Assembly: GCA_025618425.1 (NCBI GenBank)
Contig: CM046837.1
Span: 27,089,793-27,153,792, forward strand
Direction: 5' to 3'
DNA: 64,000 nt
DNA from: Heliocidaris tuberculata
Lineage: Eukaryota > Echinodermata > Echinoidea > Camarodonta > Echinometridae
Shown: positions 35,238 through 47,159 of the stretch, one piece after another
Layout: each line of letters begins with the position of its first letter
Position numbering within the stretch: the stretch's first letter is position 1
Translations under genes and position numbers: made by a program
The notes under the pieces: model-generated
Told to the model about the DNA's origin: nothing
Databases searched by the model: none
The model's input: only the letters and a program-made list of their open reading frames with translations

Positions 35238-35990
35238 AAGGAGCTTCAAGAGCTGGAGTCACATGTAGCTCATTCCCTTTGAACCATGTTCGAAGCCGCC
35301 AAGGAAAAATATGTCAGGCATGTGCTTAACTGGATCTTCCTTGCAGATAAGAAGACAAAAGATTCCTGCCTGGCTGCAAACTTACAGGCCATTTTCAAAG
35401 GAAAATATGCTTTTGTAATGATAATTACTTTTCGCTGTCATTAGTCTGATGATATGAGCAGTTCACAGTGCTTACCTTTACTGGGGGCAAGCGAAAAGAA
35501 ATTGTACAAAATTCCCTGATATATGAATCAAAATTGCGTGACTGGGCATGTGTGGGCACTAATCTGACCATACAACATCATAATTAACTGTACATGTACT
35601 GGAACAATTGCAATTTTTATTTTCGTTTGCAGGAGTAATCGGAAGAGTGTCAAATTGGGGATTTTAGGATTGTAAAATTTTACCTTTTTTCCACAAATTG
35701 AAACTACTATCATACAATATAGCCAAATTTCTGGACACAATTAGGCTTTTGTATTCAAATTTATCATGTGAAAATTTCACTTTGTTTATTCAAATAAAAA
35801 GTGAAATATTCTCGATATTTCATTTGTGACAAAAATCACTGCTCAAGCTTTCCCATGAAGTTGGTGGCTTGGATCATGGGACATCAAAGGCTACAGCGCA
35901 CCTGTAGATGCTTTTGTGCATCCTTAGAAAGGAGTAGCTGCTTGAGATAATTTGTTGCCAGTTGGAACTCCAGCTCTTGAAGCTCCTTGA
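35238..35990. repeat. Weak inverted-repeat pair
   Basis: CAAGGAGCTTCAAGAGCTGG at about 35241 and its complement at about 35970, with little further match. This may be the remnant of a TIR element or overlap the candidate transcript above. Confidence 0.5.
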
Positions 35991-36069
35991 TGAAACTAAC
36001 AAGCATTGTTTTTATCGCCACATTACAGTATTCAAGAGTGAAATAGATCTACTCTCCCCCCCCCCCCCC

Positions 36070-37400
36070 CTTTTGTAGCTGGACATGTAAGTTGGTCTCT
36101 GAGAGTGCTTGGCAGGAGTTAAAGGCAAAGCTTCGGATAGCTAGCATAACTGTGATATAGCCCATAGGTAAAATAGCACTGCTGAATCGTTGAAAGTCTC
36201 TCTTTTTTTAAATATTAAGTTGCATGTACATTCATATTGCCATTGGCAGATCGGAGGGGGGGGGGGGGGGGGTGGATAGGGTTTTAACCCTAGTTAGATA
36301 TCTAACTTTACATCCAACTTAGATCATTAACATGTCATTGATCGAATGTCTAGACAAATGTAAGCACCTGTTCTGAGGAATTCTTCATGATATTGATAAT
36401 AGTAATAATGACAATAATAATAATTGTAATAACAATATCGGTAATAATAGAAATCTGTTCTTCTACAGTGCATATCATAATGTAACGTCTCTATGCGCTT
36501 CCAAAGGTCTTCATTTCTTATTACCCCGGCTTTAAAGCTTCGGCTGTGGTTACTCTCAGTCAGTGCATGCAAGGAATTGTTTTTCTGTTTTTTTTTAATA
36601 GAAAATGACAGGCATCAACCTTTCCTACACAAACCTTTCCTATACACAGACTGCGCCTTGATGGCTGAGGAAGCAAGAGAGCATCTGCTCAAACAACAGT
36701 GAAGAGTTACATTTTTTAATTTGTTATGAAAATTGAATAATTTTACTAGAATAGAGATTTAAAAAAAAGAAATTAAGAACAACATCCCCATTTACCTGAT
36801 GAGTTGGTGAAGTGTGCATCTAGATAAATGTTACCAATCTCCAAGCTTTCTGAAATGTTTTTTCTTTAGTTTGATTGTAGTAATTTGTTAAATTCAGATG
36901 ACTTGTTTAGTGTGACAATCTATAGAGTTTACTGGATCGTTTTTGTCACCAATTCTACTTTTTTCATATAAAGAAAAACATTGAGCAATCCTGATAACAC
37001 TGGAAATGATATAAGTACAGGACAGGTGTGTATACTTTCAAAATAACAATCTTACACTATATTAATAACTTTTAATACATAATTACATGTAGAATTCTGT
37101 ATATTACTGAGAACTATTACTCAAAATCAGAAATATCCTTACCTCATTTTAAAGTTGATTTTGCTTTTTGAAAGATTATTATTATTGACTTATTATTTTA
37201 CTTTACATTTGATGATGAGTATTTCTATTTTATTTTTTTTTTCTTTTCTGTTTGTGTGTTTCATTTTTTTTCTTCAGATAGCTCTAGGGAATAAGGATGT
37301 ACCTCTTTGAATTTGTGTAAAGTATATACACTTTACTTACTTTACTTTAATCCCGCGATGATATAGGACAATGCCTGTTCATCGATTGTAGCTTGTCGTA
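36070..37400. other. Mostly unique AT-rich spacer
   Basis: C/G tracts near 36058-36070 and 36256-36272, an AAT/AAC-rich patch at 36390-36450, no recognised gene. Confidence 0.5.
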
Positions 37401-37408
37401 TCATGTGA

Positions 37409-37870
37409 TTATTTTCCATTTCTTACCAAGTCGAATATGTGTGGGAAAGGACAAAAATGCCTGTACATGTATACTGGTTCGTAAATAAGAACATGGTTTT
37501 TAGACCAGTATTTATTTAGTCTATTCTTGAAGCAGTTTACAGAAGTTGCTAAGATAACATATTCAGGGAGACTGTTCCACAAATCCACAATTCTGTTGCT
37601 GAAGAAATGTTTCCTTAAATCAAGCCGATGATACTGTTTGTCCAGTTTCATTTTGTAGCCTCTCGACCTCCTGTGTGCCAACTGAAAAAGATCATGTTGA
37701 GTGTCTTACACTCTTGTCAATTACTTGAAAACATCAATCAGTATCACCCCCCCCCCCCCCCCTCTGCCTGTGAGCAAGAGTTAGTAATTTGAGTTTCATG
37801 AGGCATTCATGATAAGACATATTTCTAAATCCTGGAATCATTTTTGTTGCCCTCTGCACACTCCAATTTC
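37409..37870 (-). pseudogene. Non-LTR retrotransposon fragment (RT C-terminal region)
   Basis: The minus-strand frame at 37409-37681 contains RRSRGYKMKL, DLRKHFFSNRIVDLWNSLPE and SVNCFKNRLNKYW. This is the familiar tail of jockey/CR1-like reverse transcriptases (FFSNRVV..WNSLP..VV...SVN.FK..LD). Upstream, up to 37870, QRATKMIPGFRNMSYHECL and LKLLTLAHR continue the same domain. A stop, a frameshift and a poly-C run at 37747-37762 lie between. Finger, palm and endonuclease are missing, so this is a 5'-truncated, dead copy. Confidence 0.9.
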
Positions 37871-37984
37871 CTCTGCTCACCTACTTTATATTGCAACCCT
37901 TAAAAAAAAACATTGTATCTGCATCAAGATTCACAAATGTCCTTTTAACAATTCCTGAAACTATATTAGCTTTCAAGGTTGCTT

Positions 37985-38290
37985 GGGACAGTGGCGCATT
38001 TAAGGGGGGAGGGGCACCCGGCCCATGCCCCCCCCCCCCTTTGGAAGAAAGGTATGCATTGTGCCCCCGTTTTTTTATTGTGCCCCCCCTTTTAGAACGA
38101 AAAACCTTAACTGGACCCCCCATAACACCCCCCCCCCCCCCCCCCCCCCCACTGAGTTACTTTTCGAGAGCTGGTGAGACGAAAAAAATGCGGGTCTCCC
38201 TTTGAGCAGTTTCCAAAAAAAAGACTAACCTGCATTTGTGTGCCCCCCCCCCCCCCCCCCCCCTTATGCAAAATTCTGGATCTGCCCCTG
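37985..38290. repeat. C/G-tract-rich repeat with TGCCCC units
   Basis: Contains GTGGCGCATTTAAGGGGGG, repeated TTGTGCCCCC, long C-runs (38018-38040, 38119-38150, 38240-38262) and ends AAATTCTGGATCTGCCCCTGG. A very similar ending, CAAAATCCTGGATCCGCC, is at 52890. It looks like a common C-rich interspersed repeat. Confidence 0.65.
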
Positions 38291-39082
38291 GCTTGGGAGA
38301 CATGTCTTAGGATTTCGCTTATTTTTTTCTATAAATTAAACTTGTTTCTTTGTCCAATACTGTAAATATATACAATTCAGTTTTTATATTGTGACACAAT
38401 TGTATTTTCATTTATTTATCCCTGTTGAGTGATGAAATAAATGAAATTAAGGGTTTTGAAAAGAAGCCAGACAATCTTTTCTTATCTTCTTTCTGTTTCA
38501 TTGTTTTTCGGTTGTTTTTGTTTGTATTTTTTTTTCTCTCTCTCTTCTATCCAATCCTCCTTCGGGAAAGGTGTGTTTCAAGTGATAATTCAGGAACAAA
38601 GCAACATCTCAGTTCATACAAGAAGGCTTGATGACATGTCTGTAAGTTGATGGAGATTCGAGAGATATAAGAGAGGCCTGTATCCTAATTTTTATTTTGT
38701 TGATCCGATGATGGGCAACCTTAGAAGTCAGGTTTAGCAACAGTCTATTTCAATTGATTATAGAAATTCAACAAATTGATTATCAATAAAATAATAATAA
38801 AACACTTTTATGAATAGATATGAATTTAAAAAAAGAAAAAGGCTTGTATGTGTGAAACCCAGAGACCGATTCTATTCTTCTTCTTCTTTTTTTTTTTTTT
38901 TCTTCTTCTTTGGCATGAGGAAAGCAAAGTATTTTGATGTTGGCATGAATATTAACAGCTTTTGCTTGAAACTTTTGAATAACACAAATACATGAGGTAA
39001 AATTTTCAGTTTGAGCATGAATATCAAATAATATCATAATACAGCAATATCGGCTTTTTATTAAAAAAAAAAGGCCCCCAAA
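38291..39082. other. AT-rich spacer
   Basis: TTC/T-rich microsatellite at 38876-38912; no recognised gene. Confidence 0.5.
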
Positions 39083-39159
39083 AGTTCTAGATGGGTATTG
39101 AGGTAAATTCAGCTTGGTTGCAACCTTGGCAACATTGAGCATTTTTTTTAATTAGCCTA

Positions 39160-39694
39160 ATTTGCATAATCATCTAATTAGCATATATGCAATATATAAT
39201 ATGTAGCTAATCTTAACCCAGAAAGCCTGAAAACATAAATAATACAGCTCTTCTAGGGGTTTCTATGGCGAGGAATTCATTTATGATACCAGTTTTCATT
39301 TTTAAGTAATGCAATGGTGGTAAATAGCATAATTAGCATAATGAGCTAATTAGCATATGTGCAATATGTAGACTTCTTTGTCATTGTTTATCCAGAAAGC
39401 CTGAAAACAAATAATACAGCTCTTCTAGGGTTTTCTATGACGAGGAATTCATTTATGACACCAGTTTTCATTTTGAAGTAATGCAATTGTCTTAAGTATC
39501 ATAATTAGCATAATGAGCTAATTAGCATATGTGCAATATATGGACTTTTTTGTAATTGTTTATCCAGAAAGCCTGAAAACATAAATAATACAACTTTTCT
39601 AGGGTTTTCTATGATGAATTCATTTATGACACCAGTTTTTGTTTTGAAGTAATGCAATTTTCATAAAAAGCATAATTAGCACAATGAGCTAATA
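39160..39694 (+). repeat. ~173-bp AT-rich tandem repeat (GAGCTAATTAGCATATGTGC)
   Basis: Three units, each with ATAATTAGCATAATGAGCTA, TATCCAGAAAGCCTGAAAAC, TCTAGGGTTTTCTATGA and GAATTCATTTATGACACCAG. The CCAGAAAG landmarks fall at 39218, 39392 and 39564. Further units lie at 55209-55287, 56165-56290 (forward) and, inverted, at 56510-56620, 58380-58680 and 59632-59700. Confidence 0.92.
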
Positions 39695-39989
39695 GACCGC
39701 TTCGGTAATGTATGCAAATTTTATACAATACCTTTCAAACAAAGGTTGTTCTTGACAACCTTAAAGCTTGCCGGACTTTTGCAACAAATAAAATAATGTA
39801 TGCAAACTGGATTCCAAGCATTGAGGCTCAATTTATAAAAAGCAGGTTGATGGAATAGCTCGTCACTACACTACCGTCTAAAAGTTTTGGCATCGGGACG
39901 TCCCGTTTCCCGTACCGTTAACTCTTGAGCCTTACGGGAAGCGAGAGCTTCCCGAAACGCTAAGTTCGGTTCGCTCCCGATAGCGCACC

Positions 39990-40075
39990 GATGACTTCCC
40001 GGTAGCCTCCCGTTAGCCTCCCGTTAGCCTCCCGATAGCTTACCGTTGGCTTCCCGCGGTTTGCCAAACGTTTTC
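39990..40075 (+). repeat. Left subterminal CTTCCCG/CTCCCGTTAGC array
   Basis: About seven 11-12-bp units such as CTTCCCGGTAGC, CTCCCGTTAGC and CTCCCGATAGC. The same motif, in the same orientation, recurs at 44970-45065 near the right end. Confidence 0.85.
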
Positions 40076-40638
40076 TCTCATCCATCGAGACCGAACCGAT
40101 AGCGCGCAACCTTTTCAAATACGCGCGCGCGTAACAATGGTGAGAAACCTCATATAACCGACCATATTGTTCTTCGATCTGTGATTATAGTGATCACACT
40201 CATGTTAGCTTGCACTATTCGATATGGTGCGTGATTTCCGCTGCATATATATCACACTGAATTTGTGTGTGTTTTTAAGGGAGAAGTACACACGCTGATT
40301 CGGAAACTAATCGAATATGGGCTTCGATGGAGGGTTTGAATGTACCAAAGCTTGGCATTACGATGTTAATCGTTCACATCTCTCAGAAAAACTATCACAG
40401 AAATAGCGTCATAAGTTACTGACAAACGAAGATTCATAGTGGTTGTGGCCCTCATGAATCCAAACTTCATAACTTTTGTAGGTTGCTAAACCTTCGAGAA
40501 TAGTAAAACAGATAGCAGCCAGTTGTGCAAGTAATCGATAGCCTATACTGACAAAGCTTTCGTAGTTGTCTTGCCTGAAAGGCAAATAAGCTATACATAT
40601 TTTAATAACTACTAAATATAATACGTGTAATTAATTTA

Positions 40639-40881
40639 ATGATCAATACATATATACCCCCATTCCTTCTAGCCCGTTTCTCTGATGAGATCGTTGACTG
40701 TTCGGAGCAACGTGATTACATTGGATTGGAAGCACTTTTTAAGAAGGTGATTTTCTCCGAGATTTCATCTTCACATAAACACCAGTCTTTGATGTGTAAT
40801 GAGGATGAAATTAGCATTATAAACAGTAAAACACGGTGGCAAATTTTGTTTAATCGTTGCCGAGAATTTAGGCTACAGTAG
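40639..40881 (+). CDS. Unrecognised 80-codon frame in the element's cargo
   Basis: The frame has mixed, non-repetitive composition (DEIVDCSEQRDYIGLEALFK, WQILFNRCREFRLQ) and a stop after RLQ. I see no known domain. It could be an exon captured by the transposon, or chance. Confidence 0.15.
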   Translation: MINTYIPPFLLARFSDEIVDCSEQRDYIGLEALFKKVIFSEISSSHKHQSLMCNEDEISIINSKTRWQILFNRCREFRLQ

Positions 40882-41860
40882 GTTTGTGAAATTCTGAATA
40901 TGTAGGAATGTATAGCATTTAGAAAAGTTCCCTCGGAGATCAAAGTTTCTAAACATGTACATCCGCCTGTATAAGTAATTGGTGTCCTTCATGGTATGGA
41001 ATGGACAATGAATAATTAAATTCATTTCATTTTATTTATATCAGAATATTGTCGGAAGCCAATCCGATATCTGCTTGCGAAGAGACTCGAGGATTACTGG
41101 ACGTGGTTATTGCGGCAATCACTACATGATTTTTGATAACCACACAATAATATTTTTCGTTTGGTCAAATAATATACCGGTATAGTTATTTATAATATTG
41201 TGGAAATAATAACTAAACATCATAGAACTATCCGATCGAGTCATACTATTCAGGAGTTTTGTTTTGTTTGTTTCTCTTTTGTATTATTTGGTTGTTATTT
41301 GTTCGTTTTCTTTTTTTTAATAGGCCTACTCATGTCCAAAACTAAATTGTAAAAATAGTTATCTTTTACATTATATGTTTCGGTTAAAAATTAAAAAGTC
41401 CTGCATTTGAATGGTATGGTCCATGTTTATGGTAAACGTAAACCCCCATTTTCAACTTGTGCGGTTTGAAGTATATTTATTTCGGGAGATACGATGGAAA
41501 TATAGTTACTATATGATATTATGAAACTGTGCTTGTAGCCTATTATTGAATGACACTATATGCATGTTTTTCTAATGTCGGGAGCATGAAATATCCCAGT
41601 ATACAATCTACGCCATGATATAATATATCCCGGTATTCGTGTTTTCCCCCAGTCGTTTACAGATATTTCTATCTTGTTGGCAAAACGGTGCATCTGTTGA
41701 TCTTCGATCGACACTCATATATAATTCTTCAGTGATATATTTGGCCTTTTTAATTCCTCCGATTTAATTAGCTGGTCACGATATAGAGCTCTTTATGTAT
41801 TTCAGTTTTCTTTATTTATTAAAACCGAATATTATTTCCACTTAAAAGTGTGTATATAGG

Positions 41861-41906
41861 CCACTGATCTCTACGGAAAAAAAAATCTTTCCGTAGAGAT
41901 CAGTGG
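41861..41906. repeat. 19-bp perfect hairpin (CCACTGATCTCTACGGAAA)
   Basis: The stem CCACTGATCTCTACGGAAA and its complement surround an A-rich loop. The sibling element carries CACTGATCTACGGGG...AGAGATCAGTG at 46778-46843. Confidence 0.93.
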
Positions 41907-42234
41907 TATATATGCCTATATCTATTCTTCTTCTCCAACAAACATGTAGGCTTATTGTTGATCGAAACTATCAGCATAAAGAAAACTGAGGCACTATTAA
42001 ATTCTAAATTGCCCGAAGCTACCTTTAGAAAATGTCATTTTGAATCTCTGAAGCTGCAACATTATTATATAACACGCGCACCTTTCATTTCGTTCTTTTA
42101 CCAACATTATTTTGTAAGAATATGAAAATGCTGGGCGATACCAGTGGGCGTTTAAAAAAAGGTGCAACAAAAAGTAAGACGCCAACAAACATTAAGCCAA
42201 TTCACTATAAATCGACTTCGAGTGTAATGCTTGC

Positions 42235-42236
<2 letters not shown>

Positions 42237-42273
<37 letters not shown>

Positions 42274-42276
42274 GGG
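42237..42276. repeat. ~40-base G-tract
   Basis: About 36 uninterrupted G then TGGGG. It may form quadruplex structures, and it also marks a place where sequencing or assembly length is unreliable. Confidence 0.95.
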
Positions 42277-42757
42277 GTGCCCTTCATTTTTTTAAATCTC
42301 CCAGTGAGATTGAGAGCCCAATCGAATACAGTGGAAAATTGTAATAAGGGCTCCGATATAACAAGGTAATTTTCATGATCCCAATGTCCTTGTTATAGTG
42401 AGTTTCCACTGGAGTTGAAAGAGTGAAGCTCTCAAATATTTAATTCTTTACCGGGGAACTTTGGTTTGACAAGGGAACTAAAATTCTAAATTCGGTAGCA
42501 AAGCTAAACTAGGCAAGCAGGTTAAGAAATTCGAAGACAAAAAAAAGAGTGCTTCTGAATTTATCATAGTGACCCGAAACTGAAACTGAAGTCACCGAAT
42601 ACCTTAGTTCGCAGGGATAATGCTTTCTCAGTCATAACGGGTAAAATAGCGTCTGAATTCTAAGACTGCACATGTTCAAGATATTGCGCAATGATCATAC
42701 GATCGAGTCCAAACGTAAACGGGTATGTGTTGAGTTGATTGAGAGATCGCATTTGAC

Positions 42758-43051
42758 TTGTTCATAGTTAGTTGCGAAGTACTCGTCGTACAACTTACTA
42801 AGGAGGTACTAGGCCTCCTTGGTCGTACGAAGTATGTTATACAGAAAATGCATCGAAAGACGAAAGGTAAACCATGGAATAATCTCTCTAACGACACCAT
42901 TACTGCCCCAAGTGTGCACAGTTTTGAAGTAGCATTGGATAGGTGCTGGAAAAGTGAGCCGATTAAGTACGACTATGAGTCGCCTGCACCAGGAAATGAT
43001 CCAGCCATCTTAAAAAGGAAGAAGAACTTGGAACTGAATACAGAGGCCTAG
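42758..43051 (+). pseudogene. Possible LINE reverse-transcriptase tail in the cargo
   Basis: A 97-codon frame contains KPWNNLSNDTITAPSVHSFE and VALDRCWKSEPIKYDY. The order WNNL, APSV.SF, LD..W, P.KY resembles the C-terminal end of jockey/CR1-type reverse transcriptases (compare 37409-37681: WNSLPE, SVNCFKNRLNKYW). Upstream motifs are missing. It could also be a chance or unrelated frame. Confidence 0.4.
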
Positions 43052-43539
43052 TGCCTGCGTTCAGTATCTTCCCTAGGTATCCCTAGGTAGGTAAGTAATT
43101 TCTGAACATGTTATGAGATAACTGTCCGAAAAAGTCGTTATATTGATATTCTGAGATGCCGATTGAAATTTGGGTAAAATCTCACTAAACAGAGTGCATG
43201 TTGCCAACCTTTCTTCGCATCACACGCTCTGACATGTGACGCTATCACTTTCAGCGGTAGTACGTCGACTTCATGCCATTTGATACAATACGGGTGGGCA
43301 GGGGTCTACTCTATATATTTTTCAATCCGACACAAAGACCTACTTGTAGATCTATTTTGCGACTACAAGTATACAATCATGTATAGAAACTAGACGATAA
43401 CAATAATAATGGATCGATAATATTGCACTGGTCATTGTCCTCATGGACTCGTGATGCTTTGCATCGGCTGTGACATTTTTTTAAACCCTAAAAATCCCCT
43501 TAAAATCTACAAAAATGTCACAACTCACATGGAAGTCCC

Positions 43540-44960
43540 CCCCACCCCCCCCCCCCCCCGAAGAAAGGGCATAGAAGTCGAGGCATGTATGCATTTTTTT
43601 TCTTGGCTCTCACAGCTAGACGAAGTTTTAATTCTCACTAAACGTGGGGAACTATCTCATGAAATGTTCAGACATTACTTGCCTTATAGTTATACATGTA
43701 AATTGTGCTAAAGCAAGCTCTCTTAATAAAGTGTAACACATGAAATGAACATGGATCATGACTTGGTAAAATATGGAATATTCATACAAAGCTGAAGACC
43801 TTGATGTTTTCTTGGTGGCCGCAGATTTGTTGGACTCATTTTTGTATTTTTTGAAAATTTATTTATTTATTCATTTTATTTATTTTTTAATTTTTTTTAA
43901 AGATTTTATTTATTTTTTTTTTTTGGGGGGGGGGGGGGGTATGTGTTTTATTGAATCAAAACAATCATATCATTTACATATGATTACAAGGTGATAATGG
44001 ATGGACTCAAATTTATACATGCATTTCATTGTTACCCACTTATCCAGCCGGCTTCCTCTTATTGCAGGGTCAGCCTTTGAGTCTCGGTAAAACTAAAAAA
44101 CTAAAAAAACCTAAAAACGACATACTGGAAGGCAAAAACTGAACAAAAATACATCTCACACAACACTGCATCCACAGAATGAGACATGAAACAAAAATAA
44201 AAATTATATATTGACAGAGTTAATCAATCAGAACATGTGTACTTGTAGATTGGACACACTTCAGAGTTTGAGACTTATCAGTAGACTTCAAATACAATTT
44301 CTTATATAAACTTATCATGCCCACCCCCCCCAAAAAAAAATTATTTTCACTCATAAACAGGGAGAAACAAACAGTATACAAACTAATAGATTTTGCATGA
44401 ACATAAAAATCTGGAAATGGCTTCAATCAGGAGACTGAAGATTTCAAAAATCATTTTATCAATTAAATTATTCTGGTAGTACATGTAAATGCTTTATTAT
44501 CATAATAGTTAATACCCGCTCGGAAAAAGGTAAGGCCCACTACGCAGAGAATTGGAAATTAAAACAATCTTGACTTGATTTAAAAGGAAGGAAAAACACC
44601 AAACAAATTTTATTGGAAAAAAATAAATATCACCGACGGGAGATTGTGTTTAAAAATACATCTTTGAAGAATTTGTTATCACCTTCGCTTGAATAACATA
44701 TGGGGATAATCATAACCTCAAAGTTAGGGGCAGATGACCCGTAGATTGCGTCACGGTATGAGTCAAAATTAATTATCCATTGTGAAGTATTTGAAAGACC
44801 CGCGCCGCGGCAGTTCTAAAATATCCATTATGACGTCACAATAGAGTTTAGTTTGCAATCGATAATCGGCGCCAGGCCAAGAAGGAGGTGAGGCATTCGC
44901 GCATACGCGTTACAGGCGCGCGCCTTCTCGATAGGCCATGGAAAGCTACATGTAGCTTCG
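43540..44960. other. AT-rich cargo, then CG-rich segment
   Basis: C-run at 43537-43559, T-run and G-run at 43900-43940. A CG-rich stretch with TGACGTCA (44832-44839, a CRE-type palindrome) and GGCGCGCGCC-like sequence spans 44790-44940. No gene recognised. Confidence 0.5.
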
Positions 44961-45286
44961 AAAAGCCTCAGCGGGAAGCTCCCGATAGCGTCTCGATGGC
45001 TTCCCGGTAGCTTACCGTTACCTTCCCGCTAGCCTCCCGTTAGCTTACCGATGGCTTCCCGTTATTTTTTGCAATGGGTACGGAACCGCGGGAAGCTCCC
45101 GCGGGAAGCTCCCGATCGGTCTATCGAGACCTTCCCTTCCCGTACCGAAGTGCCAAAACTTTTAGACGGTAGTGTAGGTGCTCAGAGAATTATGTGCATA
45201 AATTTGTATACATTACAGAAGCGGTCTACATGTATTAGCATATACATGTACATGTATGTGCAACAGTGTTGTAGTGCCTTGATGCT

Positions 45287-45445
45287 CGGCCCTTGCCTAA
45301 GGTGCCTTAAGGCCTGTTTTTTTCAATGCCTTGACCTTGGAATTGGATTCTTTGGCCTTCGGCATGCCTTGGCCTTGGCCTTGGCCTTGAGGGTTCCAAG
45401 CCTTGATAATCTCCAAAAAATTCAAGGCATTTTCAAGGCATATGG
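45287..45445. repeat. Left subterminal CCTTGG/AAGGC motif array
   Basis: Repeated GCCTTGGCCTTGG and GCCTTAAGGCC units; the partner array is at 55117-55195. Confidence 0.88.
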
Positions 45446-45599
45446 AACTTTGCTATTTCTGAAAGTTAACTTTTTGGAAATATTTTGGTTATTTTGTGCA
45501 GAAACACTAGATCACGTAGCTAATACAAAATCTATGTTAGATAATCATAACAGGTGTGGGAAATGAATTCATGTTTTACAATTTTTTAGATTAATATGA

Positions 45600-45750
45600 T
45601 AGAATGGTGATGATGATAACAGTGACAATAATAGTAATAATTATGATAATAATAATGATAACAATGTTTACAATAACTATAATAATAATGATAGTAATAA
45701 TAATAATATGAATAATAATGATAATAGTAATGATGATGATGATAACAGTA
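45600..45750. repeat. AAT/GAT microsatellite
   Basis: Interrupted AATAAT and GATGAT units. Tyr/His- or Ile-rich minus-strand frames through it are artefacts. Confidence 0.92.
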
Positions 45751-46694
45751 TAACTGTATAAGATATAGGAGCAGATTTGAACAAATGTAGTTGCATTTCT
45801 TATCTTTTTGTGAACATTTTGTACATTTGAACAAAGTATTTCCAAAATTTAGTAAATTTGGACAAGGGCATCTGCTATATTATTAATTCCATTGTCATAT
45901 GCAAAAACTAATTTTAGGTATAGGCCTCTTTTTATGCGCTTTGTTTGGCAGAGGGCCACTTGAATGGGGAGCAGCAAACATGATTTGAGAAAGAGGAAGG
46001 GTAGAAAAAAAAAAAAAAAGCAGCGATCATATTGTGGATTATATACGCCCCAGTAAGCAGCGTAAATTGCTTTAGAAATTAGTCATTTTAGGGTATAATA
46101 TGCTATTGATTTTTGAAAGCTTGGTCGTTTTGCTCCTTCACAGCAGTGACATACACTACTGCTCAAAAGTAATTGCTCGGTTAGGGAGAAATTTCCCTTA
46201 CCGCGTCCCTATGCTCGGTTAAGGGAACGAGGAATTTCCCCAAGATCGTGATTTTCTTCCCGTGCGCACCGTTATAACCGAACGCTTCCCGGTACGTTCC
46301 CCATGACCGACAAATACAATGGTTTCGTTTTTAGATCTACCGTAAGTGACATGACGTATGCGACTTACGTATCACACACAGTTCAACACTGTCACAACAC
46401 AAATGAAACAGAATTGGGTTTGGCTCAATTCATGCCAATCACGAAAAATATGCAACACGGAGGCACAAAATTCCGTGAAAAAATACAGTTACACCATGTA
46501 AAAGATAATGACATTGAATACAGAAGGGTGTAAAAGAAAAAATAGGAGCAGGAACTGCACGTAAACCCACGAAAACTCACACGCTGACAATCGGTAGGGG
46601 ATAGTTATCCGCTGCGCCTAATGCGTCTTCGCTTTCCACGTAGGAGTACATGTACGAAGGCATTGCAGCAGCGAACGCTGGTCTCCCATCCAAC

Positions 46695-46732
46695 TCACAG
46701 AACTCCTAAAGACGTCTTTAGGAGTTCTGTGA
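46695..46732. repeat. 38-bp perfect palindrome, no spacer
   Basis: Arms TCACAGAACTCCTAAAGAC and complement meet at GACGTC. ATCCAAC stands on both sides in direct orientation, suggesting a minute insertion with a duplicated target. Confidence 0.95.
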
Positions 46733-46888
46733 TCCAACTACTAACCGGGCCTAATGCTGCTTGACTTTGTATCACTGATCTACGGGGTGAAAATTTTTTT
46801 TTTTTTTTTTTAAATCGATTTTTATTTTCCCTTAGAGATCAGTGTTCGATATACATGCGGAGGTTATCGCTACATTTTTATTCTCAAT

Positions 46889-47158
46889 TTGAAGAGTGTT
46901 TATAATTTGCACAGCGCACGTACCGGTGCTCATTACGTCTACATTACAATGATTAATATGGCGATTCTTGATCTTCAATTGGCTCGGAGAGTGCTTCTTA
47001 GCTTACGGTATGCTATGCACAATTTATTTTTGGTTATCAGCATGAAGCTACATCAGATAGGGCGGCCCCATTTTGGGGAGGCGACTTTATCGGATATTGT
47101 CGCCCTCGAAAACATGATTTCTCAGACTTTCGGGGTAGGCACTTCAGGTGAAAATTAA
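46889..47158 (+). CDS. Unrecognised 89-codon frame in the sibling element
   Basis: The frame (for example MAILDLQLARRVLLSLRYAM, ALENMISQTFGVG) is non-repetitive and follows the ACTGATCT hairpin, as the 40-41-kb cargo adjoins its own. No known domain and no splice evidence. Confidence 0.15.
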   Translation: MKSVYNLHSARTGAHYVYITMINMAILDLQLARRVLLSLRYAMHNLFLVISMKLHQIGRPHFGEATLSDIVALENMISQTFGVGTSGEN

Positions 47159-47159
47159 C

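Larger units (their letters stand above)
39869..45174. mobile_element. 5.3-kb Tc1-like-ended element without transposase
   Basis: Ends CACTACCGTCTAAAAGTTTT and its exact complement, flanked by TA, fit the Tc1/mariner superfamily. Next to both ends are arrays of CTTCCCG-GTAGC/TCCCGTTAGCC motifs. No DDE motifs are seen in any frame. The 5-kb cargo has small frames (40639-40881, 42758-43051), a 19-bp hairpin, a very long G-tract and a CG-rich segment near the right end. It shares its design with the 46154-49388 element. Confidence 0.85.
39695..45226. mobile_element. 226-bp MITE (GACCGCTTC ends) split by the 5.3-kb element
   Basis: The left end GACCGCTTCGGTAATGTATG and right end complement GACCGCTTCTGTAATGTATA continue to about 30 bp. 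TA flanks both ends. Only 174 bp on the left and 52 bp on the right belong to it; the rest is the nested 39869-45174 element. Confidence 0.87.

Noticed and set aside
37891..38205. Pro/Gly-rich frames on both strands
   Set aside because: Produced by C/G homopolymers in an interspersed repeat.
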